Positions 36,256-45,429 of a stretch of 64,000 bases of DNA are shown here, piece by piece. The number at the start of each line of letters is the position of its first letter. Within the stretch, counting starts at the first letter, position 1. The position numbers were made by a program, and so were the translations under genes. This stretch comes from Alloprevotella sp. (GTDB taxonomy: Bacteria > Bacteroidota > Bacteroidia > Bacteroidales > Bacteroidaceae), in NCBI GenBank assembly GCA_017471505.1, contig JAFUTC010000008.1, forward strand, positions 116,448-180,447, written 5' to 3'. The notes under the pieces were generated by a model that saw only the letters and a list, made by a program, of their open reading frames with translations, ran no database searches and had not been told where the DNA came from.

Positions 36256-37446
36256 ATGATAGAGCCATTCATTAAGACCCACCGCTATTTGGTAGAACAC
36301 TTGCATCCGGCTGTTCGCCGTTCGTTGATGGATTCAATCGATTGGAGTTATCGGATGATAGCCATCCGCGGTCCGCGCGGCGTGGGACGCACGTCGTTTC
36401 TGCTACACTATGCCAAGGAAAAGTTCGACCCCCAGTTGAACCAATGCATGTATATCAACTCCAACAACTTCTATTTCCACGGTCGCGGCTTGGACGACTT
36501 CGTCCGAGAGTTCGTCAACGTGGGCGGACAGGTGCTGATTATCGACCAGGCGTTCAAACTGCCCAGTTGGAAGGACCAACTGATGGCCATCTACCATAAA
36601 TACCCCTTCTTGCGTATCGTTTTCTCGACCACGAGCGTGGACGGCGACGACAAGGATATGCAACACGAGCTCGACCGTATCACGCACACCTACGTGCTAC
36701 ACGGATTCTCGTTCCGCGAGTACATCAACCAGCAGACGGGCGTGGAACTGGGCACTTACACCCTCAACGAAATCCTTACCGACCCCGAACGCATCCTCAA
36801 GACTATACTGCCGAAGGTCAGGCCAAGCGAACACTTCCAGAACTACCTGCACCACGGCTACTATCCCTTTTATCTCGAAAACCACAACTTTACCGAAGCC
36901 CTGCTCAAGGCAATGAACAACATGGTGGAGGTAGATGTGCTGCTGCGCAAGCAGATTGAACTGAGCTATCTCTCTAAAATCAAGAAACTGCTCTATCTGC
37001 TGGCCGCACAGGGTGAGGACAACGCGCCGAACATCAGTGAACTGGCCAAGGAACTCGGCACCAGCCGCGCCACGATAATGAACTATCTGAAATATCTCGA
37101 GGAGGCCCGACTGATAAACATGGTCTATCGGCCCGGAGGAGAGTTCCCCAAGAAACCGGCTGCCGTGTTCCTGCACGACACCAACTATGTGTACGGCATG
37201 CAAGCCCCGGATATCACCGACCAACTCGTTATGGAAACGTTCCTGGTCAATGTGATGTGGCGCCACCATACGATAAACAAGACACGGCGCAGTGGCGTCT
37301 ACCTGATTGATAACCGCATCAAGATATGCGTGTGCGACAAGAACCGCCGCATCAAGGTAGATCCCGAATACTACTACGCCAAGTACAACACCGAAATAGG
37401 CCAGGGAAAGAATATACCCATCTGGCTGTTCGGCTTCCTATACTAA
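36256..37446 (+). CDS. AAA_14/DUF4143-type ATPase with degenerate Walker motifs
   Basis: This 396-residue protein has the layout of the archaeal/bacterial AAA_14-DUF4143 family: an N-terminal P-loop domain (about 25-200), a winged-helix segment (ISELAKELGTSRATIMNYLKYLEEARLI near 258-285) and a C-terminal DUF4143-like nuclease-fold part. Two key residues differ. Walker A reads G39-PRGVG-R45-T46, with Arg where Lys is required. Walker B reads VLIIDQ, with Gln98 replacing the catalytic Glu. The fold is otherwise well conserved (HGFSFREYINQQTG). It may bind but not hydrolyse ATP. The function of the family is not settled. It lies 53 bases upstream of the pyruvate:ferredoxin oxidoreductase gene. 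Confidence 0.85.
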   Translation: MIEPFIKTHRYLVEHLHPAVRRSLMDSIDWSYRMIAIRGPRGVGRTSFLLHYAKEKFDPQLNQCMYINSNNFYFHGRGLDDFVREFVNVGGQVLIIDQAFKLPSWKDQLMAIYHKYPFLRIVFSTTSVDGDDKDMQHELDRITHTYVLHGFSFREYINQQTGVELGTYTLNEILTDPERILKTILPKVRPSEHFQNYLHHGYYPFYLENHNFTEALLKAMNNMVEVDVLLRKQIELSYLSKIKKLLYLLAAQGEDNAPNISELAKELGTSRATIMNYLKYLEEARLINMVYRPGGEFPKKPAAVFLHDTNYVYGMQAPDITDQLVMETFLVNVMWRHHTINKTRRSGVYLIDNRIKICVCDKNRRIKVDPEYYYAKYNTEIGQGKNIPIWLFGFLY

Positions 37447-37499
37447 CAAAAAATCAAACTATAACATCAAACAATTTAACCTTTCTATCAACCACTACT

Positions 37500-40400
37500 A
37501 TGGCAAAAGAGAAGAAATTTATTACTTGCGACGGTAATCAGGCTGCTGCACATGTAGCATACATGTTTTCAGAAGTTGCGGCCATCTATCCGATTACTCC
37601 GTCGAGCCCTATGGCCGAACACGTGGACGAGTGGTCTGCACAGGGACGAAAGAACCTTTTCGGCGACACCGTATCTGTTCAGGAGATGCAATCGGAGGGT
37701 GGCGCTGCAGGTGCCGTGCACGGTTCGCTGCAAGCTGGAGCCCTGACCACTACCTTTACCGCATCGCAAGGTTTGCTGCTGATGATTCCCAACATGTATA
37801 AGATTGCCGGCGAACTGCTGCCGTGCGTCTTCCATGTAAGTGCCCGTACTCTGGCCACACATTCGTTGTGTATCTTCGGCGACCATAGCGACGTGATGGC
37901 ATGTAGGCAGACTGGATTTGCCATGTTATGTGAGGGAAGCGTGCAAGAGGTTATGGACCTCAGCGCAGTGGCCCATCTGTCTACCATAGAGAGCCGCGTA
38001 CCGTTTATTAACTTCTTCGACGGTTTCCGCACGTCCCACGAGTATCAGAAAATAGAGGAAATCGACCAGGAGAGCCTCCGTCCGCTCGTCAACCAAAAGG
38101 CGCTGGCCGAATTCAGGGAGAGAGCGCTCACTCCGGAGCACCCCGTGGCTCGCGGCATGGCCGAAAATCCCGAGACCTTCTTTGCCCATCGCGAAGCCTG
38201 CAACCAATACTACGACGCCGTACCCGGAATCGTTGAGAAGTATATGGAGGAAGTCTCCAAGATTACGGGCCGCGAGTATAAGTTGTTCAGTTACTACGGC
38301 GCCACAGATGCCGAGGACGTTATCATATGCATGGGCAGTGTTACCGAGGCCGCACGCGAGGCTATCGACCACCTTTTGAAAGAAGGAAGAAAGGTCGGCA
38401 TGGTCAGCGTACACCTTTACCGCCCGTTCTCGGCCAAGCACTTGCTCGCAGCCGTTCCGCAGACCTGCAAGCGTATTGCCGTGCTCGACCGCACTAAGGA
38501 GCCCGGTGCTGAAGGCGAGCCGTTGTATCTCGACGTAAAGGAAGCATTCTACAACCAAGAGAAGCGGCCTCTCATCGTAGGCGGACGCTACGGTTTGGGT
38601 TCTTGCGACACCACTCCGACAATGATTATCTCCGTTTACGATAACCTGCTGCTTCCGGAACCAAAGAACCACTTCAGTGTGGGTATCGTGGACGACGTTA
38701 CCTTTGAGTCGCTGCCTCTCGAGAAAGAGCAGGCGCTCGGTGGCGAAGGCATTTTCGAAGCCAAGTTCTATGGCCTGGGTGCCGACGGTACGGTTGGCGC
38801 CAACAAGAACAGTGTGAAAATCATCGGCGATAATACCGACAAGTACTGCCAGGCATATTTCAGTTACGACTCTAAAAAGAGCGGCGGATTCACCTGTTCT
38901 CACCTCCGCTTCGGCGATACTCCCATCCGTTCCACCTATCAGATTAAGACGCCCAACTTCGTTGCATGCCACGTGCAGGCATATCTGCGCATGTACAACG
39001 TGCTTGAAGGACTGCGCGACGGTGGCACGTTCCTGCTTAATACGATTCACAGCGGACAGGAACTTATCGACTTCCTGCCCAATAACGTGAAGCGCTATTT
39101 CGCCGAACATCACATCACCGTTTATTATATCAACGCCACGAAGATTGCTCAGGAAATCGGCCTCGGTAATCGCACGAACACAATTCTGCAGAGTGCGTTC
39201 TTCCGCATTACTGAAGTAATCCCGGTAGACCTTGCCATCGAGCAGATGAAGAAGTTTATCGTCAAGAGCTACGGACGTAAGGGCGAAGATGTGGTGAACA
39301 AAAACTATCAGGCAGTAGACCGTGGCGGCGAATATCAGCAGTTGCCGATTGATTCGACATGGGCAAATCTGCCGGACGACGAAGCAATCGTTCGTGACGA
39401 ACCTGCTTTCATCAGCAATCTCGTACGTCCCATCAACGCACAACAGGGCGACAAACTTCCCGTAAGTGCTTTCATGGAAAGTGTAGACGGAACTTGGCAG
39501 GCAGGTACGGCCGCCTACGAGAAACGTGGCGTTGCGCCGTTCGTTCCCGTATGGAAGTCGGAGAACTGCATACAGTGTAACAAGTGCGCCTTTGTGTGCC
39601 CGCACGCTGCCATACGTCCGTTCGTGCTCGACGATAAGGAAGTGGCTGGATACAAGGGTGCTTCCATCGAGATGAAGGCTCCTGCCGCCATGAAGGGTAT
39701 GCACTTCGTTCAGCAAGTCAATGTGCTCGACTGCCTTGGCTGTGGAAACTGCGTGGATGTATGTCCGGGAATGAAGGGCAACAAGGCCCTCGAGATGGTT
39801 GCTTTAGACAGTCAACTCGCCGAAGCAGACAACTGGGAATACTGCGTAAAGGAAGTCAAGTCGAAGCAAGACCTTGTCGACGTGAAACTCAATCCGAAGA
39901 ATTCGCAGTTCGCTACTCCGCTCTTCGAGTTCAGTGGCGCCTGCTCGGGCTGCGGTGAAACGCCTTATGTGAAACTGGTTAGCCAGTTGTTCGGTAATCG
40001 CCAGATGATAGCCAATGCTACTGGCTGTTCGTCCATCTATTCAGGTTCCATCCCCTCTACGCCCTACACGAAAAACGAAAAGGGTCAGGGACCGGCTTGG
40101 GCCAACTCTCTGTTCGAAGACTTCTGCGAATTTGGCATGGGTATGGTGCTCGCCAATAAGAAAATGCGCGCACGCATCGAAAGTCTGCTCGTAGAGGCCA
40201 TCAACGAAGGCAAATATCCCGAAGGCTTTAAGGAAGCCGCCGAGGAATGGATGGCAGGCAAGGACGATGCCGACCTGTCGGCCGCCGCTGCAGCCAAACT
40301 CACGCCGCTCATTGAGCAGTGTGCCGCCAGCGGCTGTCCTATCTGCTCGCAGCTCAAGGAACTCACTCACTTCCTCACGAAGCGCAGCCAGTGGATCATA

Positions 40401-41060
40401 GGCGGCGACGGTGCAAGTTACGACATCGGCTACGGAGGTCTTGACCACGTGCTGGCAAGTGGCGAGGACGTGAACATCCTCGTATTGGACACCGAGGTTT
40501 ACTCGAACACCGGCGGCCAGGCCTCAAAGGCAACGCCTATTGCAGCTATCGCACAGTTCGCTGCTGCAGGCAAGCGCGTCGCTAAGAAGGACCTCGGTCT
40601 GATGCAGACTACCTACGGCTACGTTTACGTAGCGCAAGTGGCCATGGGAGCCGACCAAGCGCAGTGCTTGAAGGCAATCCGCGAGGCTGAGGCCTACAAA
40701 GGACCGTCGCTCATTATTGCCTATGCTCCTTGCATTAACCACGGACTTAAGATTAAGGGAGGAATGGGACGAAGCCAAGCCGAAGAGGGCCGCGCAGTAG
40801 AGTGCGGTTACTGGCACCTATGGCGCTACAATCCCGACCTTGAGCTCGAGGGCAAGAACCCGTTCACGCTCGACTCTAAGGAGCCCCAATGGGACAAGTT
40901 CCAAGACTATCTGGACGGCGAGGTACGCTTCTTGTCGCTCAAGAAGGCACTTCCCGAGCAGGCCGAAGAGCTCTACGCCGCCACCAAGGCAGCCGCTCAG
41001 CGCCGCTATGCTTCCTACGTCCGCAAGTCGAAGGAAGACTGGAGCCTGCCTACCGAATAG
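37500..41060 (+). CDS. nifJ: pyruvate:ferredoxin (flavodoxin) oxidoreductase
   Basis: This 1186-residue single-chain enzyme oxidises pyruvate with CoA to acetyl-CoA and CO2, reducing ferredoxin; it is the central step of anaerobic sugar breakdown. The start MAKEKKFITCDGNQAAAHVAY is the family start; upstream codons are overlap with the preceding gene. Domains in order: pyruvate-binding domain with YPITPSSPMAE, the domain II and gamma regions, a two-cluster ferredoxin domain (CIQCNKCAFVCP near 690, CLGCGNCVDVCP near 743), and the C-terminal thiamine diphosphate domain (GDGASYDIGYGGLDHVL... ending NTGGQ, near 967). All cluster cysteines are present. A strong terminator follows at 41085. Confidence 0.97.
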   Translation: MAKEKKFITCDGNQAAAHVAYMFSEVAAIYPITPSSPMAEHVDEWSAQGRKNLFGDTVSVQEMQSEGGAAGAVHGSLQAGALTTTFTASQGLLLMIPNMYKIAGELLPCVFHVSARTLATHSLCIFGDHSDVMACRQTGFAMLCEGSVQEVMDLSAVAHLSTIESRVPFINFFDGFRTSHEYQKIEEIDQESLRPLVNQKALAEFRERALTPEHPVARGMAENPETFFAHREACNQYYDAVPGIVEKYMEEVSKITGREYKLFSYYGATDAEDVIICMGSVTEAAREAIDHLLKEGRKVGMVSVHLYRPFSAKHLLAAVPQTCKRIAVLDRTKEPGAEGEPLYLDVKEAFYNQEKRPLIVGGRYGLGSCDTTPTMIISVYDNLLLPEPKNHFSVGIVDDVTFESLPLEKEQALGGEGIFEAKFYGLGADGTVGANKNSVKIIGDNTDKYCQAYFSYDSKKSGGFTCSHLRFGDTPIRSTYQIKTPNFVACHVQAYLRMYNVLEGLRDGGTFLLNTIHSGQELIDFLPNNVKRYFAEHHITVYYINATKIAQEIGLGNRTNTILQSAFFRITEVIPVDLAIEQMKKFIVKSYGRKGEDVVNKNYQAVDRGGEYQQLPIDSTWANLPDDEAIVRDEPAFISNLVRPINAQQGDKLPVSAFMESVDGTWQAGTAAYEKRGVAPFVPVWKSENCIQCNKCAFVCPHAAIRPFVLDDKEVAGYKGASIEMKAPAAMKGMHFVQQVNVLDCLGCGNCVDVCPGMKGNKALEMVALDSQLAEADNWEYCVKEVKSKQDLVDVKLNPKNSQFATPLFEFSGACSGCGETPYVKLVSQLFGNRQMIANATGCSSIYSGSIPSTPYTKNEKGQGPAWANSLFEDFCEFGMGMVLANKKMRARIESLLVEAINEGKYPEGFKEAAEEWMAGKDDADLSAAAAAKLTPLIEQCAASGCPICSQLKELTHFLTKRSQWIIGGDGASYDIGYGGLDHVLASGEDVNILVLDTEVYSNTGGQASKATPIAAIAQFAAAGKRVAKKDLGLMQTTYGYVYVAQVAMGADQAQCLKAIREAEAYKGPSLIIAYAPCINHGLKIKGGMGRSQAEEGRAVECGYWHLWRYNPDLELEGKNPFTLDSKEPQWDKFQDYLDGEVRFLSLKKALPEQAEELYAATKAAAQRRYASYVRKSKEDWSLPTE

Positions 41061-41084
41061 GACGGCAGTTCTTGCAAACCAATT

Positions 41085-41125
41085 CGCGCGGCTATCCACT
41101 GGTTGGATAGTCGCGCGTTTTTTTT
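41085..41125 (+). terminator. terminator of nifJ
   Basis: A 14-base stem (CGCGCGGCTATCCA with its complement, one G-T pair) and a run of eight T at 41118-41125. Confidence 0.9.
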
Positions 41126-41179
41126 CGGTGGGCGTATAGAGGCAGTCGATACCGCTATGCGCGTCGGATGAACTATGGG

Positions 41180-41926
41180 TCAGGAGGCCGGCACTGCGGA
41201 GGCGATGAGGTCTTTCACTATCTCGCCGCCCAGCACGAGCCCGGCTGCTGCCGGCACGAACGCGTTGCTGGCCGGTATGCGCTTGCCGTCGGCCGCCACC
41301 AGTGTGGCGGGGCGCGGAGGCTCTTCGCTGCATATGGTTTTCAGACTGCCGATGCCGGCTTCGCGTAGTTTTTTGCGCAGCACCTTTGCCAGCGGGTCCA
41401 TCTTCGTACGGAAAAGGTCGCACACTCTAAAGGCGGTGGCGTCCAACTTGTTGGCGGCGCCCATGCTGCTTATGAGCGGGATGTGGCGGAGGCTGCATTG
41501 CCTGGCGATGTCAATCTTGGCGGCGACGGTGTCTATGCAGTCGGCCACGTAGTCGAACTTTTCCCAGTCGATGTACGTTTCCTGGCCCGGCAGGTAGAAC
41601 TTGTTGACCACGTGCACGATGCAGTCGGGGTTGATGTCGGCAATGCGGCGTGCCATCACCTCGGTCTTCTTCCTTCCGATGGTGGAGCGCAGCGCAATGA
41701 TTTGGCGGTTGAGGTTGGAGAGGGTCACGTCGTCGGCGTCGATAAGCGTGAGTTCGCCCACGCCGCTGCGGGCCAGCACCTCGGTAGCGTATCCGCCCAC
41801 GCCGCCGATGCCGAACACGCACACGTGGCTTGTCCGGAGCCGCTGCATGGCTTCGGTGCCGAAGAGCATCTGTGTGCGCTCGCAGAAGTCGTATGCTGCC
41901 GGTGCGTCAGTCGGTGTAGTCGGCAT
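41180..41926 (-). CDS. tcdA: tRNA threonylcarbamoyladenosine dehydratase
   Basis: This 248-residue E1/ThiF-like enzyme cyclises t6A37 of tRNAs that read ANN codons to the ct6A form using ATP. The nucleotide-binding GIGGVGGYATEVLARSG is at 39-55, with the E1 motifs DADDVTLSNLNRQ and DCIDTVAAKIDIARQC; it also has LISSMGAANKLD and a C-terminal membrane-like segment NAFVPAAAGLVLGGEIVKDL. The start at 41926 fits the family and overlaps the end of hflX by 20 bases. Other ThiF-family roles are possible but the full pattern fits TcdA. Confidence 0.92.
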   Translation of the reverse strand: MPTTPTDAPAAYDFCERTQMLFGTEAMQRLRTSHVCVFGIGGVGGYATEVLARSGVGELTLIDADDVTLSNLNRQIIALRSTIGRKKTEVMARRIADINPDCIVHVVNKFYLPGQETYIDWEKFDYVADCIDTVAAKIDIARQCSLRHIPLISSMGAANKLDATAFRVCDLFRTKMDPLAKVLRKKLREAGIGSLKTICSEEPPRPATLVAADGKRIPASNAFVPAAAGLVLGGEIVKDLIASAVPAS

Positions 41927-43157
41927 AGAGAAAGTCGTTGTAGGGATATTTCTGTACGTGAAGCTGCTTGACGCGCTGGTAGAGCAGTTGGCGCAACGCA
42001 TCTATGTTGTCACGCGTATGGGCCGACACGAAGATGCAGTCGTTTCCCAGTCGCGACATCCATGTCTTCTGCAGGTCGTCCAGCGAAATGTTCTCGCGGG
42101 TGGCTGGCGTCAGGTCGGTGGCGTCTTTTTCGACCCAGGTGTAGGCGTCTATCTTGTTGAACACTAATAGGCTCGGTGTGTCGGAGCAGCCCAGGTCGCT
42201 CAGGGTCTTATTGACCACTTCGATTTGTTCCTCGAAGTCCGGGTGCGAAATATCGACCACGTGTATCAGCAGGTCGGCCTCGCGCACCTCATCGAGTGTC
42301 GAGCGGAAAGAATCGACCAGTTCGGTCGGAATCTTACGGATAAAGCCCACGGTGTCCGTCATCAGGAACGGCAGGTTGTCGATGACGATTTTCCGCACGG
42401 TGGTGTCGAGCGTGGCAAATAGTTTGTTTTCGGCGAACACTTCGGTCTTGGCCAGCAGGTTAAGCCACGTCGATTTTCCCACGTTGGTGTAGCCTACCAG
42501 TGCCGTGCGGATGAGTCGTCCGCGGTTGCTGCGCTGCGTTTTCTTTTGCTTGTCGATTTCGGCGAGCCTGCTCTTGAGCAGCGACATACGGTTCAGGATG
42601 ATTCGGCGGTCCATTTCAAGCTGTGTCTCACCCGGGCCGCGCAGTCCCACGCTGCCTTTGCCGCCTCCGCTACCGCTGCCGCCGCCTTGGCGCTCCAAGT
42701 GGGTCCACATCCTTTGCAGGCGCGGCAGCATGTACTTGTATTGCGCCAGTTCCACCTGCGTCTTGGCCGCTGCCGTTTGGGCGCGCATCGCAAAGATATC
42801 GAGAATGAGTTGCGTGCGGTCGATGACGCGCACTTGCAGTACCTTTTCGATGTTCCGTATTTGCTTGGCCGACAGTTCGTCGTCGAAAATGACCAGGTCC
42901 ACAATCCTGTCGGCATCTTCCTCGGCTTCAATGAACGCGCGTATCTCTTCCAGTTTTCCCTGGCCTACGTAGGTTGTGCTGAGGGCCTGGTCGATGCGCT
43001 GGGTGAACCGTTTTACGGTCTCGGCCCCTGCGGTTTCAGCCAGGAAAGCCAGTTCGTCCAGGTATTCGAGCGTCTTGCGTTCGTTCTGATAGCGCGTAAT
43101 CAGCGCCACGAGCACCGCCCGTTCTTTTCGGTTTGCTATCTTTTCAATTTCTATCAT
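41907..43157 (-). CDS. hflX: GTPase HflX
   Basis: This 416-residue ribosome-associated GTPase splits stalled or heat-stressed ribosomes. The N-terminal HflX domain has ETAGAETVKRFTQR and DELSAKQIRNIEKVL. The Gly-rich linker GGGSGSGGGKGSVGLRGPGETQLEMDRR precedes the helical hairpin and the G domain: G1 GYTNVGKSTW, G3 DTVGF, G4 NKID. All GTP-binding motifs are intact. It is co-transcribed with tcdA, whose start lies inside its 3' end. Confidence 0.96.
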   Translation of the reverse strand: MIEIEKIANRKERAVLVALITRYQNERKTLEYLDELAFLAETAGAETVKRFTQRIDQALSTTYVGQGKLEEIRAFIEAEEDADRIVDLVIFDDELSAKQIRNIEKVLQVRVIDRTQLILDIFAMRAQTAAAKTQVELAQYKYMLPRLQRMWTHLERQGGGSGSGGGKGSVGLRGPGETQLEMDRRIILNRMSLLKSRLAEIDKQKKTQRSNRGRLIRTALVGYTNVGKSTWLNLLAKTEVFAENKLFATLDTTVRKIVIDNLPFLMTDTVGFIRKIPTELVDSFRSTLDEVREADLLIHVVDISHPDFEEQIEVVNKTLSDLGCSDTPSLLVFNKIDAYTWVEKDATDLTPATRENISLDDLQKTWMSRLGNDCIFVSAHTRDNIDALRQLLYQRVKQLHVQKYPYNDFLYADYTD

Positions 43158-43237
43158 AGTGGTCGTAGTGTCTGTGAAAGTGTTTTCAGTTCGTTAGTAA
43201 GTTCTTCAGAATGAGGCTGCTATGGAAGGGGAAAATT

Positions 43238-43349
43238 CCATAATGCAATTTTGGAATTGTATAATTGAATTTTCAGATTCTATAATGGGATTTTCAAATT
43301 GTATTATGCAATTTTTCTACGCGATTATGCAATTTTCCGACCCCATAAA
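43238..43349. repeat. 21-base-period AT-rich repeat cluster E
   Basis: Units start at 43238, 43259, 43280, 43301 and 43322, with a degenerate sixth at 43343. It lies between hflX and the Sel1 gene. Confidence 0.9.
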
Positions 43350-43379
43350 CCTTTTGGTACACAGGTGGTTAGCGTGCGC

Positions 43380-44642
43380 CTAGAAGTGGCTTTCCAAAAA
43401 GTTTCGGGCGGCTTCCTGTATGGGCGACATAGTGGCGGCTGCCCGTTCGAGCCACTTACGGGCTTCGTGCAGGTTCTTGTCCACGCCTTGTCCGCGGTAG
43501 TAGAGTATGCCCATATTGTATTGGGCTGTCGGCACGCCCTGCTTGGCCGCGGTCTCAAACCACGTGGCGGCTTTCTGCCAGTTTTGCTCGCCGGCCTCAC
43601 CCGTGGCGTAGAGGCGGCCAAGGGCGTAGGCGGCCGGGCCGTAGTTCTGCACGGCGGCGCGTGAGTAGTATTCGAGTGCCTTGGTCTTGTCGGCGTCGGT
43701 GCCTTGCCCCTGCTCGTAGGCCACGGCCAGGTTGAACTGCGCTTCGGGCAGTCGCTGCTCGGCGGCCAGTCGGTAGCATTCAAGGGCCTTTTGCGCGTCG
43801 CGACGGATGCCTTCGCCGTGGGCGTAGCACGTTCCCAGGTCGTTGAGAGCCTGTGCATAGCCGCTGTCGGCGGCTTGTTTCAGCCAGCGCAGTTGTTGCG
43901 CGGGTCGGTCGGACCGCTTGGCCAGGTGATAGGCGGCTTCGGCCACGCCGCGGCGGGCGGCTTCTTCATACCATTGCAGGGCTGTCGCCTCGTCGGCCTT
44001 GGTTCCGATGCCGTGGTCGTAGCAGTAGGCCAGGCTCAAGGCACCTTCGGCGTGGTTGGCGGCTGCGGCCTGCCGATAGTAGTCGAATGCCTGCGCCGAA
44101 TCCAGTGGCATGCCGTCGCCGAACTCGCTCATGCCGCCAAGCATAAAGAGAGCGGCAGAGTCGCCCTTGGCTGCCAGTTGCTTATACCAGTAGGCAGCCT
44201 CTGTCCGATTGCGTGCCACCTCGCCGCCCTTATAGTAGAGTTCGGCCAGTTCGTGCTGCGCGTCGGCGTGGCCTTTCTTGGCGGCCAGCGTGTAGAAGGT
44301 CAGCGCCTCGGCCATATTCTTTTCAACGCCGACTCCCATGCGCAGCATTTCGGCAAGGAGGTATGCGCCTTCGGCATGGCCTTGTGCGGCGGCCTGACGA
44401 TAGAGCCTGACGGCCTCCGCATCGTCCTGCTTCACGCCATGCCCTTGGTGGTAGAGCACGCCGAGCTGCACGCACGCATCGGGGTTGCCCTTGTCGGCGG
44501 CCTTATGGAGCGAACTGACGGCTTCGGACAGTTGCTCGGCTTTCAGGTAGGCCATTCCCCAACGATATTCGTTGCGGGCCTTTTGTGCGGTGAGCGCCAT
44601 CGATAGGAGCGCGAAGACAGTAAGGACAACAAGTCGCTGCAT
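43380..44642 (-). CDS. Sel1-repeat protein, exported
   Basis: The start at 44642 gives a signal peptide (MQRLVVLTVFALLSMALTA); the longer frame overlaps the neighbouring gene and is rejected. Residues 30-415 consist of about ten Sel1-like repeats of 36 residues, with the hallmark A-x(2)-G-x(3)-A-x(3)-L-G pattern (DACVQLGVLYHQGHGV, QYNMGILYYRGQGVDKNL). These solenoids serve as protein-interaction scaffolds in the periplasm. It follows a cytoplasmic Sel1 protein and tyrS in one operon; the biological link is unknown. Confidence 0.85.
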   Translation of the reverse strand: MQRLVVLTVFALLSMALTAQKARNEYRWGMAYLKAEQLSEAVSSLHKAADKGNPDACVQLGVLYHQGHGVKQDDAEAVRLYRQAAAQGHAEGAYLLAEMLRMGVGVEKNMAEALTFYTLAAKKGHADAQHELAELYYKGGEVARNRTEAAYWYKQLAAKGDSAALFMLGGMSEFGDGMPLDSAQAFDYYRQAAAANHAEGALSLAYCYDHGIGTKADEATALQWYEEAARRGVAEAAYHLAKRSDRPAQQLRWLKQAADSGYAQALNDLGTCYAHGEGIRRDAQKALECYRLAAEQRLPEAQFNLAVAYEQGQGTDADKTKALEYYSRAAVQNYGPAAYALGRLYATGEAGEQNWQKAATWFETAAKQGVPTAQYNMGILYYRGQGVDKNLHEARKWLERAAATMSPIQEAARNFLESHF

Positions 44643-44667
44643 GGCGTTTGATAGGCGGATTGGGGGT

Positions 44668-45420
44668 TTACTTCTCGCTGTCGGCCCACTCCTTAAGGTC
44701 GTCTTTTGCGAGTTGCTGAAAGGCACGCGTCCGGCAGTGGAGTGTCTGCTCGAGGTATTGGCGTGCCTGAGCCTTGTCGGCTTCAATCTCGTCGATACCC
44801 TCGTAGAAAATCTCGGCCAACTTGTAGGTGGCTGCATCGGAACCGGCTTCCGACGCTCTCTTCAGCAGTTCGACGGCCCGCGTGGCGTTGCGTCCGTGCG
44901 GATATCCCTCGAGTGCGAACAGAGCCAGGTTGTAGAGCGTGGCCGGATGCTGCTGCGGCTCCAGTTGCTCATAGAGCTGGTAGGCGCGAGCCAGGTCCTG
45001 CTCCATGCCCCAGCCGGCCCGCAACTGAAGTGCGTAGTTGTTGGTGGCAGCAAGGCTACCTTGGGCCATGGCACGCTGGTTGAAGTCGGCGGCCAGCGTG
45101 TAGTTTTTCTCCATGCCAAGGCCGTAGAGCGCAGCCATGCCCAGATGCTCGAGTGCAATAGCGTCGTCGGCTTCCGCCGCCTTTCTATACCACTCGATGG
45201 CCTTCTCGCCGTTGGCTTTCACGCCAGTTCCCTGTTGGTAGAACTGGCCAATCAGTCCCTGTGCCTTAGGCAGGCCGCTCTTGGCTGCTTTCAGAGCCAT
45301 GGCGAAGGCTTTTTTCTGTTGCTTCTTGTCGGCTTTTGCCAGCAGGACTGCGACGTTGAACTGTGCGTCAAGGTCGCCCTGCTCGGCTTGAGCCAGCAAT
45401 GTGTCGATAGTCGTTGTCAT
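44668..45420 (-). CDS. Sel1-repeat protein, cytoplasmic
   Basis: This 250-residue protein has about six Sel1-like repeats (AQGLIGQFYQQGTGVKANGEKAIEWYRKAAE and similar) and no signal peptide. It starts 9 bases after the tyrS stop codon and ends 25 bases before the exported Sel1 gene. The two Sel1 proteins are probably related by duplication; the role is unknown, by inference a scaffold. Confidence 0.83.
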   Translation of the reverse strand: MTTTIDTLLAQAEQGDLDAQFNVAVLLAKADKKQQKKAFAMALKAAKSGLPKAQGLIGQFYQQGTGVKANGEKAIEWYRKAAEADDAIALEHLGMAALYGLGMEKNYTLAADFNQRAMAQGSLAATNNYALQLRAGWGMEQDLARAYQLYEQLEPQQHPATLYNLALFALEGYPHGRNATRAVELLKRASEAGSDAATYKLAEIFYEGIDEIEADKAQARQYLEQTLHCRTRAFQQLAKDDLKEWADSEK

Positions 45421-45429
45421 CGGCAGCGG

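Noticed and set aside
36256-37446. AAA ATPase as the missing ATP-binding subunit of the ABC importer
   Set aside because: It has no ABC signature motif, its fold is AAA_14 with a winged helix, it lies beyond a repeat cluster with its own promoter, and its Walker motifs are degenerate.
37926-39716. A 596-codon open frame opposite the pyruvate:ferredoxin oxidoreductase gene
   Set aside because: It is antisense to a conserved enzyme with all cofactor motifs, and no family features are visible in the frame.
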